DNA from: Azophilus sp965116165
GTDB taxonomy: Bacteria > Pseudomonadota > Gammaproteobacteria > Pseudomonadales > Azotimanducaceae
Assembly (NCBI GenBank): GCA_965116165.1
Contig: OZ220484.1
Span: 434,001-498,000, forward strand
Direction: 5' to 3'
Length of the DNA stretch: 64,000 nt
Below the pieces are notes generated by a model, which saw nothing but the letters and a program-made list of their open reading frames with translations, was not told the origin of the DNA and ran no database searches. Positions within the stretch are counted from its first letter, which is position 1. Every line of letters starts with the position of its first letter. The translations under genes and the position numbers were made by a program. Below, in pieces: positions 53,474 to 62,602 of the stretch.

Positions 53474-53656
53474 CTAGCCCGACCTATTCATGAATGAACG
53501 TGGCGAGGCCGGCAAGAGTAATGAAAGCACTGGGTGCGCGGACTGGAGCGCGCGCGGGCGTACTTGACGGCACGTTGAGCACGCGGCGGGAGCACACCCA
53601 GTGATTTCGCTGCCATTGACGGCCGCAGTAGTGTATTCATGAATAGGTCGGGCTAG
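53474..53656 (-). mobile_element. MITE-like element R1, complete copy
   Basis: 183 bases with perfect 22-base terminal inverted repeats (53474-53495 and 53635-53656; core CCCGACCTATTCATGAAT). It is the reverse orientation of the copies at 9279-9443 and 57684-57860, with which it shares the whole interior. No ORF for a transposase. Its right end (CTAG at 53653-53656) contains the stop codon of holB. Confidence 0.88.
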
Positions 53657-54510
53657 GGTGAACGGACAAGCAACCGCCAGTGGTGGCAGAGGCGTTCGAA
53701 CTGTAGCCGGATATTGGCGCCGCTCGACCTCGTGGCCTGGTCGTGAAAACGTGTCAGTTCATCCGCAAAGGCCAGTACCCGGCGCGTATTCAAATTCGGG
53801 GCCATTCCCCCATGTCTCCCGCCACCTAGCATGCGAATAAGCAGGCGCGTCCAGCGGGTACAGAGCAGGCCCACATCCAAGCCAAGCAATTCCTCCAGAA
53901 CGGGCCGGCCGGCCACCAGATCCGCGAGCATCTCGGCCATCGGACGCTCTCCCGATTCGGCTCCCCGCAAGGCCAACAGGGGGGCGCCATCGTAGTCGTC
54001 GAGCAGCAACCGCGCGGCGGGGTCGCTTAGCCACCCCGCCACCACCGCCCGGTCCCGGGGAACGGTAAATATCTGGCAGCGGCTGCGCACCGTCGCCATA
54101 AGCGATCCCGCGCTGTCGCTGCCCAATATGAGATGCATCGGTCCGGGCGGTTCCTCAAGCGTTTTCAGCAGCGCGTTCTGCGCGTTTATGGTCATGCTGT
54201 GGGCCCGCTCGATCACCGCCACCTTGACATCGGCGATTTGCGACGTTCCCAGGGCAAAGTCCGCCAATGCCCGAATCGCATCCACCCCGATCGATACCCC
54301 CTCCGGCGCCACCCACCGGAAATCCGGGTGGGCCAATCCTCGGGCGGGGTCTTGCCGATGCACGCCAAGCAACCTCAAGCCAAGCCAACCGCAAAGCTCC
54401 GTTTCACCCCATCCGGGGTAGCCGGACACCAAGATGGCGTGGGACAGCCGCCCGCCATCGATGGCGGTATCCAAGCTCGCCCTAACTGCGGACTGCCAGG
54501 GCAAATCCAT
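53653..54510 (-). CDS. holB: DNA polymerase III delta' subunit
   Basis: About 285 residues, AAA+-fold clamp-loader subunit. N-terminal region LSHAILVSGYPGWGETELCG, the ADVKVAVIERAHSMTINAQN stretch, ALLKTLEEPPG and SRCQIFTVP are typical. As in other delta' proteins the P-loop is degenerate. The cysteines of the zinc-binding module found in E. coli HolB are absent (RLLGVHRQDPARGLAHPD). ATG 54510 has AAGGAG upstream. The stop codon is supplied by the R1 element end, suggesting insertion at or very near the gene's 3' end. Follows tmk. Confidence 0.9.
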   Translation of the reverse strand: MDLPWQSAVRASLDTAIDGGRLSHAILVSGYPGWGETELCGWLGLRLLGVHRQDPARGLAHPDFRWVAPEGVSIGVDAIRALADFALGTSQIADVKVAVIERAHSMTINAQNALLKTLEEPPGPMHLILGSDSAGSLMATVRSRCQIFTVPRDRAVVAGWLSDPAARLLLDDYDGAPLLALRGAESGERPMAEMLADLVAGRPVLEELLGLDVGLLCTRWTRLLIRMLGGGRHGGMAPNLNTRRVLAFADELTRFHDQATRSSGANIRLQFERLCHHWRLLVRSP

Positions 54511-54646
54511 CAATTTCTCCTTGCCAAATCGAGGCGGGGAGCGGCAGTTTCGGCAGTGATGTCTTGCTCGCTGCCGAGCCTCCGTACGGTTGCCAAGGTC
54601 GCCGGACCCTGTTCGGATTTGCCCGAATCCTCAATGTTGCAAACCA

Positions 54647-55285
54647 TCAGCCACCATCGCCGTCCCTTGCCATGCGAATGAGCGGGGCGAGCGCCTTGGT
54701 GATGTCGTCCCGTATCAATGCCAGAGGGCGTGCGGCATCGATAACCACAAACCGTTCGTATTGCTTGGCGCGGGCCAGATAACTCGAGCGAACCCGCTCG
54801 AAAAAGCTCTGCTGTTCCCGCTCGAAACGGTCTCTTTCCCGGCCGGATAGACGCGAGGCAAGCATGTCGAAGGGAGCATCGAGATACAGGGTCATTTGTG
54901 GCTGCAAATGCCCATGCACCAAGCTTTCCAGCGCTGCGATGGTCGTCGCGTCGACACCTCGGCCCCCTCCCTGGTAGGCGTAGGTCGCATCGGTGAACCG
55001 ATCGCTGACCACCCAGGTTCCGACCCGCAGCGCCGGCTCGATGGTTCGCGCCAAATGCTGACCACGGGCCGCGAACACGAGCAACAATTCCACCAATTCG
55101 GCGACGGGTTCCTCGCGCACCCTCAGCAATAAATCGCGAATCTCCTCGGCCAGCGGCGTACCACCCGGCTCACGCGTGGGGATGACATCGATTCCGGCGG
55201 CACGGATTTGCTCGCAGACGAACGCCAGGTTGGTGGTTTTTCCAACCCCCTCGGTTCCCTCCAGTGTAATAAAAACACCGCGCAC
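54647..55285 (-). CDS. tmk: Thymidylate kinase
   Basis: 212 residues, normal length. Phosphorylates dTMP to dTDP. P-loop EGTEGVGKTT, the DRFTDATYAYQGGGRG dTMP-binding/LID region, and TREPGGTPLAEEIR (dTMP-site arginine). Gene order mltG-tmk-holB is the classical one; the gap to holB is 136 bases. Confidence 0.96.
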   Translation of the reverse strand: MRGVFITLEGTEGVGKTTNLAFVCEQIRAAGIDVIPTREPGGTPLAEEIRDLLLRVREEPVAELVELLLVFAARGQHLARTIEPALRVGTWVVSDRFTDATYAYQGGGRGVDATTIAALESLVHGHLQPQMTLYLDAPFDMLASRLSGRERDRFEREQQSFFERVRSSYLARAKQYERFVVIDAARPLALIRDDITKALAPLIRMARDGDGG

Positions 55286-55389
55286 GGCGATTCTCTCCGG
55301 CAGCCGCCTTGACAGGGCTAGTTTATACGAGAGCCCGATTCAATACGGTCGTTGCATGGAAATCCCGGCTGGTGCCCCATGATGCGACA

Positions 55390-56418
55390 TCAGTGGCGAT
55401 AGCGCCTGACCGCCGCCTGATGTTCCTCAAGGGTTGTCGAAAACTCGCTGGAGCCGTCGCCTCGAGATACGAAGTACAAATAGGGGGCACCGCTTGGTTT
55501 GACGGCGGCTTGCAGCGCGTCGCGCCCCGGCAGCCCGATCGGGGTCGGCGGCAGGCCCTTGTGGATGTAGGTGTTGTAGGGGGTCGGGGTTTTAAGATGG
55601 GCACGGGTCAGATTGCCGTCGAAGGCGTCGCCGAGCCCGTAAATGACGGTGGGGTCCATCTGCAGACGCATGTTTCTACGCAGGCGGGCGACAATCACCT
55701 GGCTCACGTTCGCGCGGTCCGGGGCGAGGCCGGTTTCCTTCTCCACAATTGACGCGGCTATCAGCGCTTCATACGGCGTTTTATAAGGAAGGCCTGCCGC
55801 CCTGGCAGCCCAAACCGCCTGTAATTCCTCACGCATCTTCCGATGGGCGCGAATGAGCAATGTCCAATCCTCATCGCCCGCCACGAAGCTGTAGGTGTCG
55901 GGGAAAAACCAACCTTCGCCATGATCGCCCTGTATTTCCGCCTCTACGCCGAGGGCCGCGAGCAGGGTCTGGGGCCGCACCGTCGCGAGCGTCTGTAGAA
56001 TTTTGGGCTGCGCGCGCAGGCTCTCGAGCACATCGGCGATACGCGCCCCCTCGGCTATACGGAATCGGTAGCGGAGCACCTCCCCCGCAACGATGCGCGT
56101 GATCAGCCGCCGGGGTGTATCTCCATATCCTACTTCGTATTCGCCCACTTTAAGGGCACCCGCGAGGCCGTTGAGCCGGGTCATCCAACGCAACAGGCCG
56201 GGGTGGTGCAACAGGCCGGCGTCCGCCAATCGCACGGCGAGGTCGACGGCGGTATCGCCTTCCCGAACAACCACCACGGTCGTTGCGCCGACGGGCAGTG
56301 GCGATGTCCACCAACGATACAGATAAAGGGCGGTCGCACCGAAACCGACCGCAAGGACGACCAGCAGACCAATCCAGCCACGCACCCAGCCTTGGGCCCG
56401 CCGGGTTTTCCGGATCAT
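55390..56418 (-). CDS. mltG: Endolytic murein transglycosylase
   Basis: 342 residues. One N-terminal membrane helix (GWIGLLVVLAVGFGATALYL), a LysM-like periplasmic segment and the YceG catalytic domain with the active-site glutamate in ASIVEKETG and the motif HKGLPPTPIGLPG. It cuts nascent glycan strands to set their length. The ATG overlaps the fabF stop by four bases (ATGA), so the shorter start at 56418 is preferred over the ORF start at 56568. Confidence 0.94.
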   Translation of the reverse strand: MIRKTRRAQGWVRGWIGLLVVLAVGFGATALYLYRWWTSPLPVGATTVVVVREGDTAVDLAVRLADAGLLHHPGLLRWMTRLNGLAGALKVGEYEVGYGDTPRRLITRIVAGEVLRYRFRIAEGARIADVLESLRAQPKILQTLATVRPQTLLAALGVEAEIQGDHGEGWFFPDTYSFVAGDEDWTLLIRAHRKMREELQAVWAARAAGLPYKTPYEALIAASIVEKETGLAPDRANVSQVIVARLRRNMRLQMDPTVIYGLGDAFDGNLTRAHLKTPTPYNTYIHKGLPPTPIGLPGRDALQAAVKPSGAPYLYFVSRGDGSSEFSTTLEEHQAAVRRYRH

Positions 56419-57650
56419 ACCGCGCCGAAAACCACCGTGCCGTTGGTGCCACCGAAACCGAAAGAATTGCTCAGCCCAATGCGCAGGGGAAGTTCGCGGG
56501 CTTGGTTGGGGACATAGTCGAGGTCGCAGCCCTCTCCCGGATTCTCCAGGTTGATGGTTGGAGGACAAACCCCGTCGCGGATGGCCAGGATGGTGAAAAT
56601 CGCCTCCACCGAGCCAGCCGCGCCGAGCAGATGGCCGGTCATCGACTTGGTGGAACTTATGGCGACCCGGGTATCGCGGCCGAATACGTGCTTGATCATT
56701 TTTGTTTCGGCAACATCGCCGAGCGGCGTGGAGGTTCCGTGGGCATTGATGTAGTCCACGGCCGAGGGCGCCAAGCCGGCGTCGCGTAGAGCGTTTTCCA
56801 TGCAGGCGATGCCACCGGCGCCATCCTCGAGCGGGCTGGTGATATGGTGGGCATCCCCGCTCATACCAAATCCCAGAAGTTCCGCATAGATTGTCGCGCC
56901 TCGCGCACGGGCACGTTCGAATTCCTCAAGCACCAAAACACCGGCGCCCTCGCCGAGCACAAAGCCATCCCGATCCCGATCCCATGGCCGGCTCGCCGCC
57001 TGCGGGTCGTCGTTGCGGGTGGAGAGAGCCTTCATCGTGGAAAAGGCGGCAACTGTGATTGGCGAAGTGCTGTACTCCGAACCGCCGGCGATCATGACGT
57101 CCACATCGCCGTACTGAATCAGTCGCGCCGCCAGACCCAGGCAGTGGGTTCCGGTGGTGCAGGCGGTCGCCAGCGCCAAATTGGGGCCGGTGTAGCCGTA
57201 CATAATGGATAGATTTCCGCTGACCATGTTGATCACGGTGGCGGGCACGAAAAACGGCGATATGCGTCGCGGACCGCTTTTGACCAGAACGGAGTGGGTG
57301 TCCTCAATGGTTTGCAAACCACCGATCCCAGAGCCAATGGCGATGCCGTAGCGATGGGCGTCGTCGGGCTTGTCGGGCAGGCCGGCATCCTCAATGGCCT
57401 GCACACCGGCGGCGATGCCAAACTGAATAAAGGCGTCGCGCCGCCGTAGCTCCCGGCGCTCCATATAGCGCTCGGGCTCAAAATCGCGAACCTGGGCGGC
57501 GATGGTAACCGGGTAGCCCACGGTATCGAATTTGTCGAGCCGGCGCACACCGCTCCTGCCGGCAACGGCATTGCACCAGGCATCGTCAACGCTGTTGCCG
57601 AGGGGTGATACAACACCGAGCCCGGTAATAACCACTCTGCGCTTTGTCAT
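56415..57650 (-). CDS. fabF: 3-oxoacyl-ACP synthase II
   Basis: 411 residues. Condenses acyl-ACP with malonyl-ACP in chain elongation. Catalytic triad visible: Cys in ATACTTGTHCLG, His in INAHGTSTPLGD, His in KSMTGHLLGAAG; the tail GLSNSFGFGGTNGTVVF is typical. ATG 57650 (MTKRRVVITGLGVVSPLG). Separated from acpP by 238 bases that contain R1 copy 3. Confidence 0.97.
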   Translation of the reverse strand: MTKRRVVITGLGVVSPLGNSVDDAWCNAVAGRSGVRRLDKFDTVGYPVTIAAQVRDFEPERYMERRELRRRDAFIQFGIAAGVQAIEDAGLPDKPDDAHRYGIAIGSGIGGLQTIEDTHSVLVKSGPRRISPFFVPATVINMVSGNLSIMYGYTGPNLALATACTTGTHCLGLAARLIQYGDVDVMIAGGSEYSTSPITVAAFSTMKALSTRNDDPQAASRPWDRDRDGFVLGEGAGVLVLEEFERARARGATIYAELLGFGMSGDAHHITSPLEDGAGGIACMENALRDAGLAPSAVDYINAHGTSTPLGDVAETKMIKHVFGRDTRVAISSTKSMTGHLLGAAGSVEAIFTILAIRDGVCPPTINLENPGEGCDLDYVPNQARELPLRIGLSNSFGFGGTNGTVVFGAV

Positions 57651-57683
57651 GCTCCCGCCGGGGCTGTCGAGGCGGCCGGGGCT

Positions 57684-57860
57684 CAAGCCGACCTATTCAG
57701 GAATAAACTACCGCGTGTCGGTAGTAGCGAAATCACTGGCCGCACTCCCGCCGCGTACCCAACGTGCCATCAAGCACACCTCCGCGCACCCCGGTTCGCG
57801 CATCCAGCGCTTTCACTACTCTTGCCGGCCTCGCCACGTATTCGCGAATAGGTGGGGTTA
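57684..57860 (+). mobile_element. MITE-like element R1, copy 3, degenerate ends
   Basis: Interior matches the 9.3-kb and 53.5-kb copies (CACTCCCGCCGCGTACCCAA, CTTTCACTACTCTTGCCGGC). The terminal repeats carry several changes, so it is older. It fills most of the acpP-fabF gap. Confidence 0.78.
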
Positions 57861-57888
57861 AGGGAATTGGATCGGGTGGCGATCCCGC

Positions 57889-58122
57889 CTATTGGTGGGC
57901 GAGTATATAGACGATGGCCTCCTTGACGGTGGTGATTTTCTCGGCTTCCTCGTCTGGAATTTCGGTTTCGAACTCTTCTTCAAGAGCCATCACCAGTTCC
58001 ACCGTGTCGAGTGAATCCGCACCGAGATCCTCAACAAAAGAGGCTTCATCCTTAACCTCTTCCTCCTTTACGCCAAGTTGCTCGCAAATTAGCTTCTTGA
58101 CCCGTTCTTCGACGCTACTCAT
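57889..58122 (-). CDS. acpP: Acyl carrier protein
   Basis: 77 residues, very acidic. Carries acyl chains as thioesters on 4'-phosphopantetheine attached to the Ser of GADSLDTVELV. ATG 58122 (MSSVEERVKKLICEQLG); the upstream ORF extension is non-coding. It lies between fabG and fabF in the fatty-acid cluster. Confidence 0.97.
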   Translation of the reverse strand: MSSVEERVKKLICEQLGVKEEEVKDEASFVEDLGADSLDTVELVMALEEEFETEIPDEEAEKITTVKEAIVYILAHQ

Positions 58123-58182
58123 GCTGAATGATGTCTCCCGATCCGTTGCTGGGGGCAGAGCGCAGCGCATTCTATAGAAGCC

Positions 58183-58914
58183 CTAACCAGCATGCAATCC
58201 GCCGTTGACGTGCAGGGTTTCGCCGGTGATGTAGCCGGCCGCATCGCTTACCAGGAACGCGACCGCTTCGGCGATGTCCAGGGTGGTGCCCATGCGGCCG
58301 GCTGGAATGCGCCTCAACAAATCTTCCGCCCGACTATCGGAAAGCGCGGCGGTCATATCCGTCGCGATATAGCCCGGGGCCACCGCATTGACCGTGATGC
58401 CGCGCGCGGCGACCTCCTGGGCCAATGATCGCGTGAATCCCTCGATGCCCGCCTTCGAGGCGGCATAATTGGCCTGGCCGGGATTGCCGATTCTCGCCAC
58501 CACGGAACTGACGTTGACCACCCGGCCCCAACGGGCCCGCAGCATGCCCCGCAACACCGGCTTGGTAATGCGGTACAGGCCACCCAGGTTGGTGTCAATG
58601 ACCGCGTTCCACTCTTCCGGCGCCATGCGCAGCATCAGGCTATCCCGGCTAATGCCGGCATTGTTGACGAGCACCAAGGGCATGCCGGGGTCGGCACCGA
58701 GTTCCTTGAAGAATCGGTCGACATCTCGCGGCTCGCGGATGTCCAGACGGCGGCCCGAGCCGGCCCGCGCAAGCACGCTTTCGATGTTGGCCGCACCGGC
58801 GTCGCTGGTCGCGGTGCCGACCACTCGAAATCCCCGGGCGGCGAGCAGTTTGGCAATTGCCGCTCCAATCCCCCGGGAGGCACCCGTGACAAGCGCTATC
58901 CTGTCCGAAGGCAC
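58183..58914 (-). CDS. fabG: 3-oxoacyl-ACP reductase
   Basis: About 243 residues, SDR fold. Reduces 3-oxoacyl-ACP with NADPH. Motifs: VTGASRGIGAAIA, NNAGISRDSLMLRM, the catalytic Ser in VNVSSV, NYAASKAGIEGFTRSLA and HVNGGLH at the end. The start is chosen as GTG 58914, which gives the usual length; an earlier start at 58974 is possible. Lies 75 bases after fabD. Confidence 0.95.
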   Translation of the reverse strand: MPSDRIALVTGASRGIGAAIAKLLAARGFRVVGTATSDAGAANIESVLARAGSGRRLDIREPRDVDRFFKELGADPGMPLVLVNNAGISRDSLMLRMAPEEWNAVIDTNLGGLYRITKPVLRGMLRARWGRVVNVSSVVARIGNPGQANYAASKAGIEGFTRSLAQEVAARGITVNAVAPGYIATDMTAALSDSRAEDLLRRIPAGRMGTTLDIAEAVAFLVSDAAGYITGETLHVNGGLHAG

Positions 58915-58989
58915 ATCAGGATCCGTATGTCGACAAGACGAATCGGCGTCGATCAAGGGCGACCCACGCGGCACCGGCCAAAGGCCCGC

Positions 58990-59916
58990 TCATGCACATG
59001 CCGCCAACCTGGCGGTTAGACCGGGAAGGTCGCCGATTGCGGATGCCCGAAGCGAGCGGTCGATACGCTTCGCCATACCGGAAAGAACCTTGCCCGGCCC
59101 ACACTCGATGAGTTCATCGACACCGAGAGCCCGAAGCTTGCGCACGCAATCGATCCAGAAAACGGGTGTGGTCAATTGACGCAGCAGCTTTTCGCGGATC
59201 TCGGCCGTGGACTCGGCCACCCGGGCGTCGATATTGTGAACGATGTCGATGTCGGGAAGGCGGATGGCCACTTGCGCAAGCGCTTCGGCAAAACGCTTGC
59301 CCGCCGGTGCCATGAGTTCGCAATGAAACGGGCCGCTCACATCGAGGGGCACGGCACGGCGCGCACCCGCGGATTTGCACTGGGCCACCGCCAGTTCCAC
59401 CGCCGCCGCGGTGCCGGCGATAACGGTTTGTCCCGGCGCGTTGTAGTTGGCCGCGGTCACCACACCCTCGACGGCGGCGCAACAGGCCTCCACATCCTCG
59501 GCATCCAGCCCAAGAATGGCCGCCATCGCACCCTGGCCCTTGGGCACCGCCTCCTGCATGAGTTGGCCGCGTCGGCGCACGAGCCGAATCGCGTCGGCAA
59601 AAGCGAGCGCGCCACCGCAAACCAATGCAGAATATTCGCCGAGGCTGTGGCCGGCCAGGGCAACCGGCCGGATGCCCCCACGGTGGCGCCAAAGCTCCCA
59701 AAGCGCGAAGCCGGCGGTCAAGAGCGCCGGTTGGGCCACCGCAGTCCCGGCCAGCGTCGCTTCGTCACCGTCTTGGACAATGCGCCAAAGATCAATGCCA
59801 ATGGCCTCCCCCGCCTCCTCGAACCGGGATCGAACCGACCCATGCGCCTCGGCAAGGTCGCCAAGCATGCCAACGAATTGGGAACCCTGGCCTGGAAAAA
59901 CGAAGCCGTAGGACAT
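58990..59916 (-). CDS. fabD: Malonyl-CoA:ACP transacylase
   Basis: 308 residues. Moves malonyl from CoA to ACP. MSYGFVFPGQGSQFVGMLG, nucleophile Ser in AGHSLGEYSALV, FHCELMAP with the active-site His, and a terminal ELIECGPGKVLSGMAKRID. Start ATG 59916; the nominal ORF upstream crosses the rpmF gene in another frame. It follows rpmF directly, with neither plsX nor fabH between. Confidence 0.96.
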   Translation of the reverse strand: MSYGFVFPGQGSQFVGMLGDLAEAHGSVRSRFEEAGEAIGIDLWRIVQDGDEATLAGTAVAQPALLTAGFALWELWRHRGGIRPVALAGHSLGEYSALVCGGALAFADAIRLVRRRGQLMQEAVPKGQGAMAAILGLDAEDVEACCAAVEGVVTAANYNAPGQTVIAGTAAAVELAVAQCKSAGARRAVPLDVSGPFHCELMAPAGKRFAEALAQVAIRLPDIDIVHNIDARVAESTAEIREKLLRQLTTPVFWIDCVRKLRALGVDELIECGPGKVLSGMAKRIDRSLRASAIGDLPGLTARLAACA

Positions 59917-60025
59917 GCCAACTAGTGTTCCATCCAATCGATAGCCGTGCACCGGCGTTTCGGCAAGCGCTCGCAGGCACGGCGCAGCCGGGTATGACGC
60001 AAGCACATCGACCGACGCCTTGCGC

Positions 60026-60202
60026 TCATTCCTCGCGGTTGACGAAATGGCGACCCCGATAGAAACCATCGTCGGTGACATGGTGGCGCCGATGGGTTTC
60101 GCCCGTGGTCGGGTCTGTGGAAAGGGTCGGTTTCCGCAAGCGGTCGTGGGAGCGCCGCTTGTCGCGACGGGCACGAGAGGTTTTGTTCTGTTGAACGGCC
60201 AT
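60026..60202 (-). CDS. rpmF: 50S ribosomal protein L32
   Basis: 58 residues from ATG 60202: MAVQQNKTSRARRDKRRSHD, then RLRKPTLSTD and a basic tail ending NREE. Matches the bL32 family in length and sequence style. Follows yceD, as in most gammaproteobacteria; 109 bases separate it from fabD. Confidence 0.94.
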   Translation of the reverse strand: MAVQQNKTSRARRDKRRSHDRLRKPTLSTDPTTGETHRRHHVTDDGFYRGRHFVNREE

Positions 60203-60251
60203 TTGGGTTTCCTCGTAGCATTATATAGCGTTATATAGCGTTGCGCGTTGG

Positions 60252-60746
60252 TCAGCCTTTATTGAGTTCCGCCAGGGACGCAAACGGGTTGCGTTGGCAC
60301 TGTGCGGCCGACGGATAGGCGAAGGGCGGTGCCTTCCCGCAATTCCGGCGGGCGCACGGTCTCATTGGCAGGGTCAATATCAATTCATCCTCAATGAGTT
60401 CGGCCAGGGTCGGCTCAGGGGTTGCGACAACAACCACATCGCCCTTGCCGCCCAATCGGGTCGCATCGGCTTCGTTGGTGGCGACAACCACACGAACCCC
60501 GGCATTCAAATCGACCGGCGTTGCGTCCAGACAACGTTGGCAGGCGACACGCACCGAAGCGGCCAGCGTTCCCGCAATACGAATGTATCCTTCGTCGTCG
60601 AGGCCGAAGGAAAGACGCGCATGGATACTTCCCTCCAATTCGCACAGCCGCCGGAACCTCGGCAACGCATCCGCGTCCACATGGCGTTCGATCGCCTCCC
60701 GGCGGGTCGCCAAAGACCTCAGTGGCAATCTTTCCGCGTGAGTCAC
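60252..60746 (-). CDS. yceD: YceD/DUF177 family protein
   Basis: About 164 residues from GTG 60746; the ORF continues to 60887 but that part is unlikely. Features of the family: ACQRCLDATPVDL, then ELIEDELILTLPMRP. YceD is linked to 23S rRNA or ribosome maturation and is nearly always adjacent to rpmF, as here (49 bases). The exact start is uncertain. Confidence 0.85.
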   Translation of the reverse strand: MTHAERLPLRSLATRREAIERHVDADALPRFRRLCELEGSIHARLSFGLDDEGYIRIAGTLAASVRVACQRCLDATPVDLNAGVRVVVATNEADATRLGGKGDVVVVATPEPTLAELIEDELILTLPMRPCARRNCGKAPPFAYPSAAQCQRNPFASLAELNKG

Positions 60747-60961
60747 CGACCCCCCCAGCCGCGCCCGGCCGTGCGTTCTCCGCCGCAAGCACTTCCACGA
60801 CACATTCTCCAAACCGTCGGTGTGGCCGATGCTTGCGTCCTCGGCCGCAAGGGAGGGCACCTCCCCGGTCGCAAGGTAGCGCATCATAGGTACACACCAT
60901 GACGCTGTAAAGGTATGCTGTGCGCTCCCCTCCCCGCTCCGGGCGGTGTTGTTGATTCGGG
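60747..60961. other. Divergent yceD/maf gap
   Basis: 215 bases containing both promoters; the yceD ORF extension to 60887 overlaps it. No other feature is evident. Confidence 0.4.
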
Positions 60962-61549
60962 ATGAACCTGATTCTCGCCTCGTCTTCGCCGCACCGCCGG
61001 GAATTGCTCTCCCGTCTGGGGCTGGCTTTTGCGGCGGTCACGCCGAATGTGGACGAAACACCCCGGCCGAACGAAACGCCGGTCAAATTGGTTGAGCGGC
61101 TGTCTGTCGCCAAGGCTCGGGCCGTCGCATTCCGACATCCAAACGCCGTGGTTATTGGATCGGATCAGATCGCCGTTATTCCAACCGAGACGCCACCAAC
61201 CATCCTCGGCAAGCCGGTTGACCGGCCGGCCGCCATCGAACAACTTCGCCGACTGTCCGGTCGACGCATCCAATTCCTGACCGGGTTGTGTGTCATCGCT
61301 CCCCGCAAGGAGCCGGATCTGGGCATCGAGGAGTCGATGGTTGTATTTCGCAGCCTCACCGACACCGAAATCGCCACCTATGTAGACCGGGAGCAGCCCT
61401 ACGGATGCGCTGCCTCGTTCCGTTCCGAACGGCTCGGCATCACGCTTGTGGAAGCCATCCGGGGTGACGACCCCAATGCCTTGATCGGGCTGCCGCTAAT
61501 CCGGCTCTGCCGCATGCTTCGGCGGGCCGGGCTGAATCCATTGCGATGA
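60962..61549 (+). CDS. Maf family nucleotide pyrophosphatase (YceF-like)
   Basis: 195 residues. LILASSSPHRRELLSRLGL, VDETPRPNETPVKLVERLS, GSDQIAVI and the tail GLPLIRLCRMLRRAGLNPL match the YceF subgroup, which hydrolyses 7-methyl-GTP and prevents modified nucleotides from entering RNA. It is divergent from yceD. ATG 60962 has no strong ribosome site but fits the family start. Confidence 0.93.
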   Translation: MNLILASSSPHRRELLSRLGLAFAAVTPNVDETPRPNETPVKLVERLSVAKARAVAFRHPNAVVIGSDQIAVIPTETPPTILGKPVDRPAAIEQLRRLSGRRIQFLTGLCVIAPRKEPDLGIEESMVVFRSLTDTEIATYVDREQPYGCAASFRSERLGITLVEAIRGDDPNALIGLPLIRLCRMLRRAGLNPLR

Positions 61550-61639
61550 TCGCCGACTTCGCTTCGGAGCTAATTTTCGAGCATCGCCATGCCTGGCCGG
61601 AATTGCTGGCCGCCAACCATAGGGTTGATCAGACATTTC

Positions 61640-62602
61640 TCAGAGCGAAGTGTGCTTGAGTGTTCTCGAAACGTCTGCGTGATTTGCCGACAATCGCCCC
61701 CATAGCTCCTTAAACAGCGGCGGCAATGGCGCTCTGATGCGCAACGGCATCCCCTCCCAGTCGAATTGCAGCCGGGTTGCGTGCAAACACAGCCGACCAA
61801 TGCCGACGCTGCGTGAACATGCTGTCGAGGTTGCCGTCCTGTACTTGTCATCGCCGAGAATGGGATGGCCCGACGCTGCCGCGTGAACGCGGATTTGGTG
61901 TGTGCGCCCGGTCCGCGGCACCGCCCGCAACCAGGTTGCCGACGGCCCCACACGTTCACGATGGAAGGTCGTGAGCGAGGGTTTGCCGTGCGCGGCAACA
62001 CGCACCCGGCGTTCGCCATCCGTGGTTGCATATCGATGCAGGGGCAGGTCCACCGCGCCGAGGGCTCGTGGCCAGCGCCCGGCAACCAGCAAATCGTAGG
62101 ACTTCCGTACCCGCCGTTCCCGTTGCAGGACATGCAGCCTGTGCAGAGCGCCGCGGGATGTGGCGACGACCAGGCATCCGGATGTTTGCCGATCAAGGCG
62201 GTGCGCCAATTCCAGGAAGCGCCCGGGGCGGGCGGTTCGCAACGCCTCGATGAGGCCGCAAGCCACGCCGCTGCCGCCGTGCACGGCCAAACCGGCGGGC
62301 TTGTCGAGAATCAGCAGCCCGGCGTCCTCGAATAGAACTCGCTCGTGGAGCAGGTTGATGAGTGGCCGATCGGGGACGGCCGGCGTCGCATGGGGCCCGG
62401 TCCGCACCGGTGGAACACGAACCCTGTCCCCCACCTGGACGCGATAGGTCGGCTTGACCCGACGGCCGTTAACCCGCGCCTCGCCGCGGCGCAGCATGCG
62501 GTAGATACGCGTCTTCGGCACCGCCTTCAAACGCCGCCGCAGATAGTTGTCGATCCGTTGCCCCGGGTCGTCCACTTCGATGTAGGTAACTGAGGTCGGC
62601 AT
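61640..62602 (-). CDS. rluC: 23S rRNA pseudouridine synthase RluC
   Basis: 320 residues from ATG 62602: S4 RNA-binding domain (RIDNYLRRRLKAVPKTRIYR and RRGEARVNGRRVKPTYRVQV) followed by the RluA-type catalytic domain with Asp in LAHRLDRQTSGCLV and RVHAAASGHPILGDDKY. Modifies 23S rRNA positions 955, 2504 and 2580 in E. coli. The ORF to 63205 is not coding upstream of 62602. Divergent from rne, as in E. coli. Confidence 0.95.
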   Translation of the reverse strand: MPTSVTYIEVDDPGQRIDNYLRRRLKAVPKTRIYRMLRRGEARVNGRRVKPTYRVQVGDRVRVPPVRTGPHATPAVPDRPLINLLHERVLFEDAGLLILDKPAGLAVHGGSGVACGLIEALRTARPGRFLELAHRLDRQTSGCLVVATSRGALHRLHVLQRERRVRKSYDLLVAGRWPRALGAVDLPLHRYATTDGERRVRVAAHGKPSLTTFHRERVGPSATWLRAVPRTGRTHQIRVHAAASGHPILGDDKYRTATSTACSRSVGIGRLCLHATRLQFDWEGMPLRIRAPLPPLFKELWGRLSANHADVSRTLKHTSL

